Notes under the pieces: model-generated
What the model saw: the letters and a program-made list of their open reading frames with translations, nothing else
Database searches by the model: none
Told to the model about the DNA's origin: nothing
Made by a program: the position numbers and the translations under genes
Assembly (NCBI RefSeq): GCF_900099835.1
Contig: NZ_FNKP01000002.1
Span: 2,852,001-2,916,000, forward strand
Length of the DNA stretch: 64,000 nt
DNA from: Paraburkholderia fungorum
GTDB taxonomy: Bacteria; Pseudomonadota; Gammaproteobacteria; Burkholderiales; Burkholderiaceae
Direction: 5' to 3'
Shown here: piece by piece, positions 18,885-27,213 of the stretch
Layout: every line of letters starts with the position of its first letter
How positions within the stretch are numbered: the stretch's first letter is position 1

Positions 18885-19163
18885 ATGAGCATTTCCATTG
18901 CGCCAAAGTCTGCTAAACCTTCAGCAGAAATCCCAGCAGGCGAGAAGTCCCCCCGCCGCCATCAGCCGCCCGCCGTTGTCGATCTGAATCAGCCGGATAT
19001 CCGTCTGTACATTCGGGACGTGCTGTATTTCCTCCGCATTTCCAAGCCCACGCTCTACGCCGGAATCAAGGCCGGTAGCCTACCCAAGCCTGACGGGCAC
19101 GACCGCAAGCGCCCATTCTGGCTAACGCAGACCATCAAGGCCGCGAATGGGGGTGTGAAATGA
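18885..19163 (+). CDS. AlpA-like regulator/excisionase
   Basis: A 92-residue protein with a very strong ribosome site (AAAGGAGG) eight bases before the ATG at 18885. The C-terminal half (LYIRDVLYFLRISKPTLYAGIKAGSLPKPD) is the helix-turn-helix and wing typical of AlpA/MerR-type proteins that act as excisionases or regulate the integrase in P4-like elements. The N-terminal 40 residues are polar and probably flexible. Its stop overlaps the start of a 33-codon gene (ATGA). Confidence 0.8.
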   Translation: MSISIAPKSAKPSAEIPAGEKSPRRHQPPAVVDLNQPDIRLYIRDVLYFLRISKPTLYAGIKAGSLPKPDGHDRKRPFWLTQTIKAANGGVK

Positions 19164-19261
19164 CCAACTTCGATAAGACGGTCCACGCCTTCCTCCTCAC
19201 GGTTCAGCTATCTGTCTGCTTGATCGTGCTGGTTTTGATGTGCCTTGGTTATCCCAAGTGA
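19160..19261 (+). CDS. 33-residue single-pass membrane peptide
   Basis: An ATG overlapping the stop of the AlpA-like gene (ATGA) opens a frame of 33 residues. It has a short polar start (MTNFDKTVH) and one hydrophobic segment (FLLTVQLSVCLIVLVLMCLG). Its last codons form the ribosome site (GAGGAGG) of the next gene. The tight overlap on both sides supports it as a real gene, and the single membrane helix recalls small phage membrane peptides. Its role is unknown. Confidence 0.55.
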   Translation: MTNFDKTVHAFLLTVQLSVCLIVLVLMCLGYPK

Positions 19262-19271
19262 GGAGGCGGCT

Positions 19272-19691
19272 ATGGCTATCGTTATTCAGAAATTCCGCCG
19301 CTGTACTGCCTGCGGACAGATGAAAACCATGTCGAAGGATTTTAATCGTCGGGCCAGACAGCGCCATGGATATTCAACCGTGTGCAAGGCTTGCACTTCA
19401 ATCGAGCAACGAAAATACCGGGAACGTAAAAAGGGAGACCCGGAACGCCTTGAACATGATCGGCAATACCAACGAGAGTATCAGCGGGCATGGCGAGCGA
19501 AAAACCCCGGCTACCACAAGCAGTATGACCAAGATTATTTCGAAAAGAATCGTGCCCGCATCAATGAAAAAAGAGCCGCATACCGGGAGAAAAACCGCGA
19601 AAAGCTGAATGCCCAAGCCCGGGATTATTACCATCGGAACAAAAAAAAGGAGATTGCAATTGAGTGCAATCAGACCAAGGCGGGGGACTGA
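19272..19691 (+). CDS. Zinc-ribbon protein with basic helical tail
   Basis: A 139-residue protein; the ATG at 19272 follows GAGGAGG. The N-terminus has two Cys pairs (CTAC and CKAC) 22 residues apart with a Lys-Asp-Phe between them, the pattern of the zinc module found in front of some phage HNH proteins. No HNH nuclease part follows. Instead there is a long, very charged region rich in Arg, Tyr and Glu (residues 45-125), probably helical and nucleic-acid binding. Two other genes in the element (22491-23156 and 23344-23520) carry the same Cys pattern. The 3' end holds one of the ATTGCAAT double palindromes. Confidence 0.7.
   Translation: MAIVIQKFRRCTACGQMKTMSKDFNRRARQRHGYSTVCKACTSIEQRKYRERKKGDPERLEHDRQYQREYQRAWRAKNPGYHKQYDQDYFEKNRARINEKRAAYREKNREKLNAQARDYYHRNKKKEIAIECNQTKAGD
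19653..19670 (+). repeat. Double palindrome copy 1
   Basis: ATTGCAATTGAGTGCAAT: a palindromic octamer, TG spacer and a second octamer with one mismatch. It sits in the 3' end of the zinc-ribbon gene. Confidence 0.7.
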
Positions 19692-19694
19692 CGG

Positions 19695-21722
19695 ATGGCA
19701 ACCGTTATCTATCTCCTCGCTGGCACGGCATGGACGGTGCCCGCCGATTGGAACAGCAGTAACAACACTATCGAATGTATCGGCGGCGGTGCTGGAGGCG
19801 TCAACGGCGGGATTATTCTCAACGTCGCTTCCCGGTACGGCTTTGGAGGTGGTGGCGGTGCCTATGCCCTGATTAGTAACCTCGCCCTGACACCTGGGGC
19901 GAATGTCCCCTATACCGTGGGCGCTGCTGGGGCTGGGGGTGCGTCATCTACCGGCAACATGGTTGGCACTAACGGTGGGGCTACGCTGTTCGGTGGCTCA
20001 ACCCTTGCCGCCGCCTATGTCGGTGCGGCTGGTGGCACGGCTGGCACTGCCATTAACAGCGGGACCGGGGGCACAGTCGCCAACTCCAAGGGCACGGTGG
20101 TTTATGCCGGGGGTAGCAGTGTTCCCGGAACTGGCTACAGCATCAGCGGCGGTGGCGGTGCGGCTGGCCCTAACGGCCCGGGGGCCAACTCCAGCGCCGG
20201 GACCGGTGTTTCAGTATTCCCGGCTGGCGGGTGCGGCGGTGGTGGCAACGGTGGTGGCAGTAATGCCGGTGCTATTCCCACCTCTACCACTGGCGCGGCT
20301 GGCGGTGCGTCTTGGGGTGGCACGCCCGGTGGAGCCGGTGGCACGTCTACCACGGTAGCCGGTGGGAATGGTTCTAACGGATCGGGCGGCGGTGGCGGTT
20401 TTGGTAACAGCGTCGGCGGTACAGCGGCGGGCAACGGTGGTGCCGGTATCGAGTGGGATACCTCGCATGGTTCCGGTGGTGGCGGCGGTGGTGCTGGCGG
20501 GACCAACTCCAGCGGCAATCACTCCACCCTCACTGGCGGGGCCGGGGGTCTGTATGGTGCTGGCGGCGGTGCCGGTACTTTTAGCCTTAGCGGTGCCCAC
20601 GCTGCTGGCGGTGCCGGGGCACAAGGCATTATCGTTATCACGTACACCGCCAACTCTCCCGCGATTGCTTCCACTGCCTCTGAATCCTCTACCAGTACCG
20701 CCAGCCTCACCACGCCCAATAGCACGCTGGCCGCGTCGGTACTGGAGAACGGTCTGGCGGTAGCAAAACTGACTACTCCCAATTACGTGCTGGGAGCCGG
20801 TGGGGTAGAGCAAGGGCTGGCGACTGCCGGATTGGTGACGGCCATCAAACTAGCGGCCACGGCTACGGAAACCAGTAGCGCCAGCGCTGTTATGCCGTCC
20901 AATACCACTCTAGCCGCAACAGGATCGGAGTCCACCAGCGCCACGGCCAGCCTGACGACCGGATTGCAATCAATTGCAATTGCCAGCGAAGCCTCCACCG
21001 CTGGCGCTACGCTGATTACCTCCAGCCTGCTGGGTGCGGGAGCCAGTGAAGGCGCAACAGGAACAGCAAACCTCACCACCACTATCCGGTTGATGGCTAG
21101 TAACAGCGAAGCCAGCAACACCACTGGCGCTATCAGCACGGCTATCCGGCTCGCCTCCCTAGCAGTACAGCAGGCCACCACCACGGCCTCCCTGACAGTC
21201 ATCAGCGGTCTGGCGGCGGGGGCCAGTGAAGGTGCCAGCAGTACAGCAAACCTGACTACCCATAACCTGCTGGGGGCCATCGCTAATGAAACCTCTACCG
21301 GTGGGGCAGGGTTAGAGCTAAACGACTCACTAACCGCCACCGCCCAAGAAACCACCACGGCGGGAGCCACATTAAAGACGGCAATCCCCTTATCGGCGGG
21401 AGCCAAGGAAAGCAACACCACCCAAGCAACCCTGACCACCGAATTGCAATTGATTGCAATCACTGGGGAAGCCTCCCAAGCCCTAGCCACTCTCAAGGCC
21501 ACGCTACTGCTGGCGGCGGTTGCCAACGAATCAACCCAAGCCAGTGCAATCCTAGCAATCCCAGCCGGTGGAATGAATGCCAACGCCACCGAATCCTCCA
21601 CCGCCACCACACGACCCGGAACCCTGATCGCCACCAGACAACCCATTCCCATCACCGCTGAAGAAAGATATTGGCCTCACTACGGTTACGCACAGGGCGG
21701 GGGCCGGGGTGGGGGTTGGTAA
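19695..21722 (+). CDS. Glycine-rich, repeat-containing fibre-like protein
   Basis: A 675-residue protein in two parts. Residues 1 to about 320 are extremely Gly-rich (GGGG and GGAGG runs broken by Ser, Thr and Asn), like the glycine-rich lattice domains found in tail fibres and adhesins. Residues 325-640 are built of about a dozen degenerate repeats of roughly 22-28 residues (pattern LxAxAxEsxxAxAxLtT) that could form an elongated solenoid. The C-terminus ends EERYWPHYGYAQGGG. No signal peptide is visible. Receptor binding is inferred from composition, and its placement beside the integrase suggests a lysogeny- or cargo-type gene, not a part of the tail operon. Confidence 0.65.
   Translation: MATVIYLLAGTAWTVPADWNSSNNTIECIGGGAGGVNGGIILNVASRYGFGGGGGAYALISNLALTPGANVPYTVGAAGAGGASSTGNMVGTNGGATLFGGSTLAAAYVGAAGGTAGTAINSGTGGTVANSKGTVVYAGGSSVPGTGYSISGGGGAAGPNGPGANSSAGTGVSVFPAGGCGGGGNGGGSNAGAIPTSTTGAAGGASWGGTPGGAGGTSTTVAGGNGSNGSGGGGGFGNSVGGTAAGNGGAGIEWDTSHGSGGGGGGAGGTNSSGNHSTLTGGAGGLYGAGGGAGTFSLSGAHAAGGAGAQGIIVITYTANSPAIASTASESSTSTASLTTPNSTLAASVLENGLAVAKLTTPNYVLGAGGVEQGLATAGLVTAIKLAATATETSSASAVMPSNTTLAATGSESTSATASLTTGLQSIAIASEASTAGATLITSSLLGAGASEGATGTANLTTTIRLMASNSEASNTTGAISTAIRLASLAVQQATTTASLTVISGLAAGASEGASSTANLTTHNLLGAIANETSTGGAGLELNDSLTATAQETTTAGATLKTAIPLSAGAKESNTTQATLTTELQLIAITGEASQALATLKATLLLAAVANESTQASAILAIPAGGMNANATESSTATTRPGTLIATRQPIPITAEERYWPHYGYAQGGGRGGGW
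20963..20983 (+). repeat. Double palindrome copy 2
   Basis: ATTGCAAT-CA-ATTGCAAT followed by TGC, inside the fibre-like gene, where it encodes part of LQSIAIA. Confidence 0.75.
21442..21460 (+). repeat. Double palindrome copy 3
   Basis: A-ATTGCAAT-TG-ATTGCAAT, the opposite orientation of copy 2, again inside the fibre-like gene (codes for LQLIAI). Confidence 0.75.
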
Positions 21723-22235
21723 CCCCATGGTGAGAAAAAGTCACTTTTTAAAAATACAAAAAAATTCCCAAGGTGGTTAGGGGGCCGCTGGCCGCGAAAA
21801 CAAGGAATTGGGGATTTGGTCCACGGATTGCCCCCTAGCTGGCCCCACGCCTCCCTTGGCGGGCCTCCAGCCTTCCCACTGACACCGCGCCACCAGCAGG
21901 GAAGGTGACCGCCTCACAGGCCATACGCCACTTGGTGTAACGTGGTGTCACTAGTGATCTGGTGTCACGTGACGTTACGTCACTTCAGGTTACACCCCTC
22001 CATCCAGTAGACAACACGTCAGAATTACAACGATAAATCCCAATATCTAACACGACATTATCAGAATAATGTCGGCTACAGTTTCGCGGTTGCCTGACTG
22101 GTGGGCGTTTCAGAGGTCTATGGGGCCATCTGCGTGGACTAGGCGTGTAGGTTTTTCAATCGGATATACCATCCCAATGGATGGCGTGGCGTTCATTGCT
22201 TGGCCCGCTTTTGGCACGGAATCGCAGACGCTCGA
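21723..22235. other. Structured non-coding block between convergent genes
   Basis: No supported gene in about 510 bp. It is dense in inverted repeats. GGTGTAAC (21934-21941) pairs with GTTACACC (21989-21996), and between them lie TCACTAGTGA and GTGACGTTACGTCAC (21969-21983). Further on, CGACATTAT (22053-22061) pairs with ATAATGTCG (22066-22074) around CAGA. It could be a termination zone, a packaging site or a regulator-binding site; the sequence alone does not decide. Confidence 0.6.
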
Positions 22236-22475
22236 TTAGAGCCGCTTTGTGGGCTTTTTCCATCGTGTAGCGCGGCGGGCAACGTGGAGAAAAAACGGAC
22301 GGCGGGAAAGGCCGCAGATGGGGCATTGGAGGCGTATTAACGCGTTTCTTCGCTCACTTGCCAAACAGCGCTCACCATTACACACGGCTACACAACATTT
22401 CCCGCCCTCCTCGCGCGCCCTCGGTGGCTGTCGTGCGGTTGTGAGGATGGCACGCCATGGGCGTGGGGGATTCAC
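22236..22475 (-). CDS. Possible small Cys-containing phage protein
   Basis: A 79-codon frame with a basic N-terminus, a GGKCCVAVCNGERC stretch, a C-P-I-C pair and a basic tail. Small proteins of this composition turn up in P4-like elements of Proteobacteria, where they are often labelled Ash or Icd-like. A frame of similar length runs on the opposite strand (22249-22494), so the coding strand is not certain. Confidence 0.3.
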   Translation of the reverse strand: MNPPRPWRAILTTARQPPRAREEGGKCCVAVCNGERCLASERRNALIRLQCPICGLSRRPFFLHVARRATRWKKPTKRL

Positions 22476-22490
22476 GTGTGGAAATGGACG

Positions 22491-23156
22491 TTAAACGGTG
22501 TCTGCGGTTTCAAGTGGTTGCGTAGCGTCTATAGCCATAACGTAGACACTCGTAGACTGTTCGCGGGTGGATTGTCTACGTATCACCTGTGCTGTTCTGG
22601 TGAATGGGTTTGTCGGCCATCCGCTTGGCTCCCTTCTGTCTTCTCTTATTGGTAGTTCTGTTAGCTGTGGGTTTCCTGAGTCTGAAACCTTGGCCCCCGC
22701 CTCGGCATGGGGTGAAACGATAGATAACTCCCCGTTTTCGAATGCCTGAATGCGGGTGCATACGCGGCATGTATCGCTGATACCAAAGAGTCCATTGGGG
22801 TCACGTTTGAACAGGGCTTCTCCCAGATACTGCCCGCACGTGTCGCAGTGCTTGAACTTCTCTGGTTGGTCTAGGCGTTCTGGGGTTGGTAGTCTTGCCT
22901 TGATACGTGGGCTTCTCTTTATTGTGTTTGTCTTTGTCTCAACCCCGGCCCCCGCCTCCCCCGGCTCTGCCGCCGCCTCATTCGTCTGATTGCAATCAAT
23001 TGCAATTGCAGGCGCTGGGGTCGGTGCTGGCTTCGCTGGAGTGCGCCAAGCTGGTAAGCCTTCATTGATCGCAAGTCGTACCGGGTTCAGTGTGGAGACG
23101 ATCTTTAGCTTGGCGTGCGCCCGCTCTGCTGCGCGGCGCTGCTGACGAGTGAGCAT
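22491..23156 (-). CDS. Zinc-ribbon hypothetical protein
   Basis: A 221-residue protein starting behind AAGGGAG. The N-terminus is basic (RQQRRAAERAHAKLK). The middle holds a zinc ribbon with pairs CDTC and CRVC, 24 residues apart, around KRDPNGLFG. The N- and C-terminal parts are polar and probably disordered. It shares the Cys module with 19272-19691 and 23344-23520. Codons for IAIDCNQTN carry a copy of the double palindrome. It is the last gene of the leftward block. Function unknown. Confidence 0.6.
   Translation of the reverse strand: MLTRQQRRAAERAHAKLKIVSTLNPVRLAINEGLPAWRTPAKPAPTPAPAIAIDCNQTNEAAAEPGEAGAGVETKTNTIKRSPRIKARLPTPERLDQPEKFKHCDTCGQYLGEALFKRDPNGLFGISDTCRVCTRIQAFENGELSIVSPHAEAGAKVSDSGNPQLTELPIREDRREPSGWPTNPFTRTAQVIRRQSTREQSTSVYVMAIDATQPLETADTV
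22989..23010 (+). repeat. Double palindrome copy 4
   Basis: ATTGCAAT-CA-ATTGCAAT plus TGCA, inside the zinc-ribbon gene. Confidence 0.75.
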
Positions 23157-23170
23157 GATGCTCCCTTGGG

Positions 23171-23347
23171 CTAGGTGTGGTTTTGTAAAATCCAGCGGGC
23201 TTCGTGAAGGGAGATTAGCTCTCCATCAATTGCCCATAGCAATGCGCCGTCCACCCATAGAACGGCCAGCAGATGGGGGCCAATCTGTACCCCGACCGGC
23301 TGGCCTGATTCACAGGCGCGGCTTTCCATCCATTCCAGACTGATCAT
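23171..23347 (-). CDS. 58-residue hypothetical protein
   Basis: Start at 23347, overlapping the upstream gene's stop (ATGA) and preceded by AAGGGA. The sequence is mostly beta-type with two Trp-rich strands (LLAVLWVDGALLWAIDG) and ends in a helix. No family is recognised. The overlap points to translation coupled with the small zinc-ribbon gene. Confidence 0.55.
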   Translation of the reverse strand: MISLEWMESRACESGQPVGVQIGPHLLAVLWVDGALLWAIDGELISLHEARWILQNHT

Positions 23348-23520
23348 TTTTCCCTTGCGTTGGTGCCCTGAATGAAGCCGTAGACACTCGCCACCTTTGC
23401 GGATACGGAATTCCAAAGACGCCAGTTAGTAATCACACAATCGCGGCAGACGTGCTGATATCTGCCCACCCCAAAACTCTTGTGCGGCTTTAGCTCGGAA
23501 CAGACACGGCACGCCCGCAT
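23344..23520 (-). CDS. 58-residue zinc-ribbon protein
   Basis: Starts MRACRVCSELKPHKSF and has a second pair CRDC at residues 25-28, so two Cys pairs in the same layout as the zinc modules of 19272-19691 and 22491-23156. It starts two bases after the stop of the upstream small gene and its own stop overlaps the next start (ATGA). Probably a small nucleic-acid-binding protein; not assigned to a family. Confidence 0.6.
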   Translation of the reverse strand: MRACRVCSELKPHKSFGVGRYQHVCRDCVITNWRLWNSVSAKVASVYGFIQGTNAREK

Positions 23521-23522
23521 GA

Positions 23523-23690
23523 TTACTTTCCCGGTGTGCGATGCTTGATCAAGCTCTTTTCGCTGTACTTCGGCGGGTTGTCGCGCATGAGGTTGTTACC
23601 GCGTTCGTGCGGGGGACGCATATCGGTAACGCGCTCGCGTGGAACATTCTTGAAAGCTGCGTTGCTGTTCCTGTCGGTCGTCTTGCTCAT
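23523..23690 (-). CDS. 55-residue basic hypothetical protein
   Basis: ATG at 23690 with GGAG six bases upstream. The product is hydrophilic and basic (TDRNSNAAFKNVPRERVTD, then PPKYSEKSLIKHRTPGK). It follows the large terminase gene at 40 bp and precedes the small zinc-ribbon gene by 2 bp, so it belongs to the same transcript. No family recognised. Confidence 0.55.
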   Translation of the reverse strand: MSKTTDRNSNAAFKNVPRERVTDMRPPHERGNNLMRDNPPKYSEKSLIKHRTPGK

Positions 23691-23729
23691 TTCAATCTCC
23701 ATCGTGGTTAGGACTACTACTGGTTTAGG

Positions 23730-25022
23730 TCAAAAAACATCGTTATTTCCGAGTGCTACCAGACAGCTATAGGTGAAACAGTCGGCCAAGTCGTCAGCGC
23801 GTTTTGCTGCGCCCTTGTCGCCAATCACATAGGAACAGACTTGGCTTATCAGGTGGTTCTTGTTCGTGTTCTTGAAGTCTCTGGTTAGCCGGTAGGCTTC
23901 CTCGGTGATCTTTACCTGTTCGGTGTGTATGAATCTGGAGGCCGCAACGGCTCTGCCGTCTTTGCCCGCCGATGTGATATTTCCTTCAATCGGGTGGGTG
24001 GGCCATCCCTTTTCTCTGCCCGCCTGTAACAGCACGATCCCAGACCCCTTGTCTTCGATCCAGCATCCAGCGCTGCCCACCTGCGCGCCGCATTGTCTGG
24101 CTAGTACATTCAGGCGCTCGAATACCGATGGCATCCAGTCCACCAATAGATACCCGTCGATCCCAACAATATCCCAATCGAGGATGGTTAGCGGTGGGCC
24201 ACCAATGGATTTGTTACGGGCGCAAAAGATAACGCCAGTTCCGTCATGCTCGCTGCCAGTCTTGAATGCTGAGTCTATGACAGCGAAAACGTAATCACAG
24301 TAGGTTGGTGCTGCTACGCCCTTCCCATTCACCAGCAACTTTTCTTCATCAAAGATTGCCACGCCCGCCCAGTTGGTGAATTCGGCCAGGTACTCTTGCC
24401 GCCACACCATAGGATGATTGGATGCTTCAAATTCCTTTAGTGCTTCCGCTGTAATCGTAGGGTTGGCGTGGCATGGTGCGTAATGCTCGGTCCACTTCTG
24501 CGGTAACGTCTTGTCGGTACAGATTTTCCAGAAGTAATCCTGATCCGTCATCCCCAACGGCGTGCCCCCGATCCACGTATCGCCGTTAGACCTCAGCAAC
24601 AGGGGGCGAATATTTTGCTGATACAGGCGTTCAAGATCGGGAACAAGACTAGCTTCATCAATGATGACGTGATCGTATTCTTTACCGCGTCCAACGCGGG
24701 GGTTTTCGAGAGACCAGAAATGAAGTACACCCTGTTTCCCTTGTCGGTTCTTACGCAACTTGATAATGAAGTCCGACTTGTTCGAGCTATGGATGACAGG
24801 ATCAAGGGTATCCAGTGCCTTATCGAAGCTCTCCTTGAAGGTGGATTCTGTCGGAGTAAAGATGCCGGTTTTATCTCCGTTCAGTGCCCAGCACTGCATC
24901 AGCCAATCGAAGAAAGACGTTTTCCCAAACCGCCGCCCGCACCGCAAGACGTTGCTCTTGCCACGGTTCTGATAAATCTTTAGCTGCCCCGCGTGGGGCT
25001 GCATCAGTTCAATCCTTGCCAT
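23730..25022 (-). CDS. Phage terminase large subunit
   Basis: The ATPase and nuclease motor that packages DNA into a phage head. From the ATG at 25022 the Walker A-type loop CGRRFGKTS is at residues 28-36, Walker B is YDHVIIDEA, and the coupling segment GGTPLGMTDQD follows. The C-terminal RNase H-like nuclease shows Asp in FAVIDSAFKTG, a middle acidic site in WIEDKGSG, and KRADDLADCF. The length of 430 residues is full for the family. It overlaps the small subunit gene by 14 bp. No portal or capsid gene follows, which is unusual. Confidence 0.9.
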   Translation of the reverse strand: MARIELMQPHAGQLKIYQNRGKSNVLRCGRRFGKTSFFDWLMQCWALNGDKTGIFTPTESTFKESFDKALDTLDPVIHSSNKSDFIIKLRKNRQGKQGVLHFWSLENPRVGRGKEYDHVIIDEASLVPDLERLYQQNIRPLLLRSNGDTWIGGTPLGMTDQDYFWKICTDKTLPQKWTEHYAPCHANPTITAEALKEFEASNHPMVWRQEYLAEFTNWAGVAIFDEEKLLVNGKGVAAPTYCDYVFAVIDSAFKTGSEHDGTGVIFCARNKSIGGPPLTILDWDIVGIDGYLLVDWMPSVFERLNVLARQCGAQVGSAGCWIEDKGSGIVLLQAGREKGWPTHPIEGNITSAGKDGRAVAASRFIHTEQVKITEEAYRLTRDFKNTNKNHLISQVCSYVIGDKGAAKRADDLADCFTYSCLVALGNNDVF

Positions 25023-25572
25023 CGTCCCCGCCCTTCCGGGAGTCAACCGGCAAGCCATTGATAACCGTCACCACGTTATCGGCGGGTGCGGTGGTCTGAG
25101 TGCCGTACACCTTCGGATTGCGTTTTGACGCTACCCAGCGTCTATGCGCTCTAAGGTCCGCAAGGTACTTCTGGCGCATCTGCTCGGTGAGTGCCGCTTT
25201 CAGACGCGCTTCGATGCGCTCCTCAATATCGTCCAACTTGTCATGCGTCTGATCCGCCTGTGCATCAGCAAATGCCTGCTCATGGAGAGGATCGGCATTG
25301 CGCCACCGCATGAAAGTTTTCACTGGCACGCAATGGGGCTTCGCGCAAGCTGCGTTGATCGACAAGCCTTTAGCGATCCACCCCAACGTGTTGGCGTAGT
25401 CTTCATCGCTGTAGGTAGGTTTGCGGCCCCCTTGGGACTTAGGTTGGCGCACAAGCTGAACCACCCGCGCGTCTGCCTCTTTCTGTGCGGCTTCTACTTC
25501 CGCTACCGAACGTCCAGCACTAACCTTCACGTGTTGCCGGGTCGCACCCAGCGTTTTAAATTGGACTGCCAT
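25009..25572 (-). CDS. Phage terminase small subunit (predicted)
   Basis: A 187-residue DNA-recognition partner of the large subunit. Residues 45-85 (GGRKPTYSDEDYANTLGWIAKGLSINAACAKPHCVPVKTFMRWRN) form the helix-turn-helix seen in small terminase-like proteins. A long helical oligomerisation stretch follows (QADQTHDKLDDIEERIEARL) and then a basic segment before the tail. Position directly before the large subunit supports the call. Confidence 0.78.
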   Translation of the reverse strand: MAVQFKTLGATRQHVKVSAGRSVAEVEAAQKEADARVVQLVRQPKSQGGRKPTYSDEDYANTLGWIAKGLSINAACAKPHCVPVKTFMRWRNADPLHEQAFADAQADQTHDKLDDIEERIEARLKAALTEQMRQKYLADLRAHRRWVASKRNPKVYGTQTTAPADNVVTVINGLPVDSRKGGDDGKD

Positions 25573-25665
25573 TTGGTCACCCGTAACTAGCTGAAATTTG
25601 AACGGGTGCAGGTGATTTGATCTTGTTGTGGCGGTGCATCTGTGGCCCGCTCGCTTGCTAAATAT

Positions 25666-25923
25666 CTAGCTGACTTCTCTGTCTACGGCACGATAGCGCA
25701 AGCCAAGGCTATCTAGGAACGGCTCATGAATCAGGCCGTCCGCGAGGTCTCTTTCTGCGGCTCGCGCAACATCGGCCAGCCGTTTCAGATTCATCAATGC
25801 GATCTGGTGCCGTACCTTGCGTGTGGCTTCGTTTTCTTCGCCTTGCGGATCGGTCAACAGGTTGTCTACGCTATCCAGCATGCCGCGCAACACGTTGAGA
25901 CTGTCCTGTAGGGTAACTTTCAT
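25666..25923 (-). CDS. Hypothetical protein before the terminase genes
   Basis: Eighty-five residues from the ATG at 25923, with GGAG seven bases upstream. The product is almost entirely helical and acidic to neutral (VLRGMLDSVDNLLTDPQGEENE then RHQIALMNLKRLADVARAAERDL). No family recognised. Copy 5 of the double palindrome lies immediately upstream and touches the ribosome site, so it could control this gene. Confidence 0.55.
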   Translation of the reverse strand: MKVTLQDSLNVLRGMLDSVDNLLTDPQGEENEATRKVRHQIALMNLKRLADVARAAERDLADGLIHEPFLDSLGLRYRAVDREVS

Positions 25924-25932
25924 GGCTGGCTC

Positions 25933-25952
25933 CAATTGCAATTGATTGCAAT
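25933..25952 (+). repeat. Double palindrome copy 5
   Basis: CA-ATTGCAAT-TG-ATTGCAAT in the 63-bp gap before the 85-residue gene and next to its ribosome site. Confidence 0.8.
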
Positions 25953-25986
25953 CCTAATAAATTGTTTGACGTGAATAGGTGTTGCG

Positions 25987-27213
25987 TTATGGCAGGTAAA
26001 AATTGTAGGCGTTGGTGTTTCGAGCCTGTACCACTGGCAAGGCCGGAACAGTCGCTGTCGATGATTGGACTGAATTGTTCAACAGGTCCAACGTAGTCAC
26101 CCAAGACGTGCCCTGACCATCGCGGGAGCTACCTACGTGTCTCACGTTTGACACCAGAAACGTGCCGGTAAATGCCGTCTGATTCTTTAGCTGCGTATTG
26201 ATACCTCCACTAGTGGGAGGCAAGAAAAAATTGCTTTGTGAGCCTTGCGTGATCGTCAGCGGACCATTGGGTAAGGTCACGTAATTTCCCGGGCTGATAT
26301 CCCCACGCAAGATGCACGTGGCCTGAATCGTCACCGCATCAACCCAAGTTGGTTGCCCCAGCAAGTCAGTCACCAGCAATTGCTTGGGCGTGGTCGGCGT
26401 GGTGCCATCCTGAATGATGATCTGATTACCCTGAAGGCTGATCATCACGCCCGGGTATGCGCTGGTATCCGGTGCATAACCACCAATCAGGTTGATTGAA
26501 GCCTTGTTCACGTACTCAGCAAACTGGCTCAATTTCGTATAGAAGCCGGTTGCTGCCGTGCCGGTCCACACCAGATTTGGGCTAATGCTGCCGGAAATTG
26601 AATACTGCGGATAGACAATACTCAATGCCTGCACCATCGCATCCATCAGATGCTGGCCCGGTTGCCACTGAAACGTCAGATAACCGGGATTATCATTGGT
26701 GGTCGGGGCGGGCAACGTCGTATCGCCAGCCGGGAATCCCGTTGTGGTGTTGGCGTTAGCACTGCTGCCACCTGCCTGCACAAAGATATCAAGCGTTTGA
26801 TTAGGTCCGATCCAGTTACCGAATGCCTGAAAAATCTGGCCTTTGCATAGCGGCCCGATCTGTGCCGGGACGGCCAGCGGCAATCCCTTGCTCATGCCAG
26901 CCTCAACGGCAATGTTCATCCGGTTGAGATTGGAGCCTTGAGCGATTTCCGCCAGACTGATCCCGTACACCCGAATGTATGAATTGCCAATAGGCTGGTG
27001 CATGAATCCGGCGGTAATATCCAACTCGATCTTCAGCGCTGCCGGATTCACTGAACCCAAGGCGTTGGGGTTGCCACCCGGATTCAAGCTGCAATACGTC
27101 CATACCCCCGCCCCCGGGTCCACCGTCGTGAATCCCAGCTTGCCGCCCACATTCGGCACGAACACCTTCCCTGTCTTTGGGTCTGAAATAGTTATCTTGT
27201 AGTAGCGACTCAT
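25987..27213 (-). CDS. Putative tail/baseplate hub-like protein
   Basis: A 408-residue, beta-rich protein translated from an ATG that overlaps the stop of the tape-measure-like gene (ATGA). The segment LNRMNIAVEAGMSKGLPLAVPAQIGPLCKGQIFQAFGNWIGPNQTLDIFVQAG resembles the beginning of hub proteins in Burkholderia phages, but I cannot confirm the family. The remainder is Thr/Asn/Gly-rich with no enzyme motif. Being directly after a tape-measure-like protein supports a hub or distal-tail role. Confidence 0.5.
   Translation of the reverse strand: MSRYYKITISDPKTGKVFVPNVGGKLGFTTVDPGAGVWTYCSLNPGGNPNALGSVNPAALKIELDITAGFMHQPIGNSYIRVYGISLAEIAQGSNLNRMNIAVEAGMSKGLPLAVPAQIGPLCKGQIFQAFGNWIGPNQTLDIFVQAGGSSANANTTTGFPAGDTTLPAPTTNDNPGYLTFQWQPGQHLMDAMVQALSIVYPQYSISGSISPNLVWTGTAATGFYTKLSQFAEYVNKASINLIGGYAPDTSAYPGVMISLQGNQIIIQDGTTPTTPKQLLVTDLLGQPTWVDAVTIQATCILRGDISPGNYVTLPNGPLTITQGSQSNFFLPPTSGGINTQLKNQTAFTGTFLVSNVRHVGSSRDGQGTSWVTTLDLLNNSVQSSTATVPALPVVQARNTNAYNFYLP

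Noticed and set aside
20783..21655. 290-codon frame opposite the fibre-like gene
   Set aside because: A shadow of the repeat region; Val/Ala-rich repeats mirror the plus-strand repeats and there is no start signal.
22249..22494. Plus-strand frame overlapping the possible Cys-containing gene
   Set aside because: It mirrors the minus frame and has no ribosome site; the minus strand fits the direction of the neighbouring genes.
25987..27213. Assigning the hub-like gene as a capsid or portal protein
   Set aside because: The sequence shows no portal or HK97-type features that I can recognise, and its position after the tape-measure-like gene fits a tail role.
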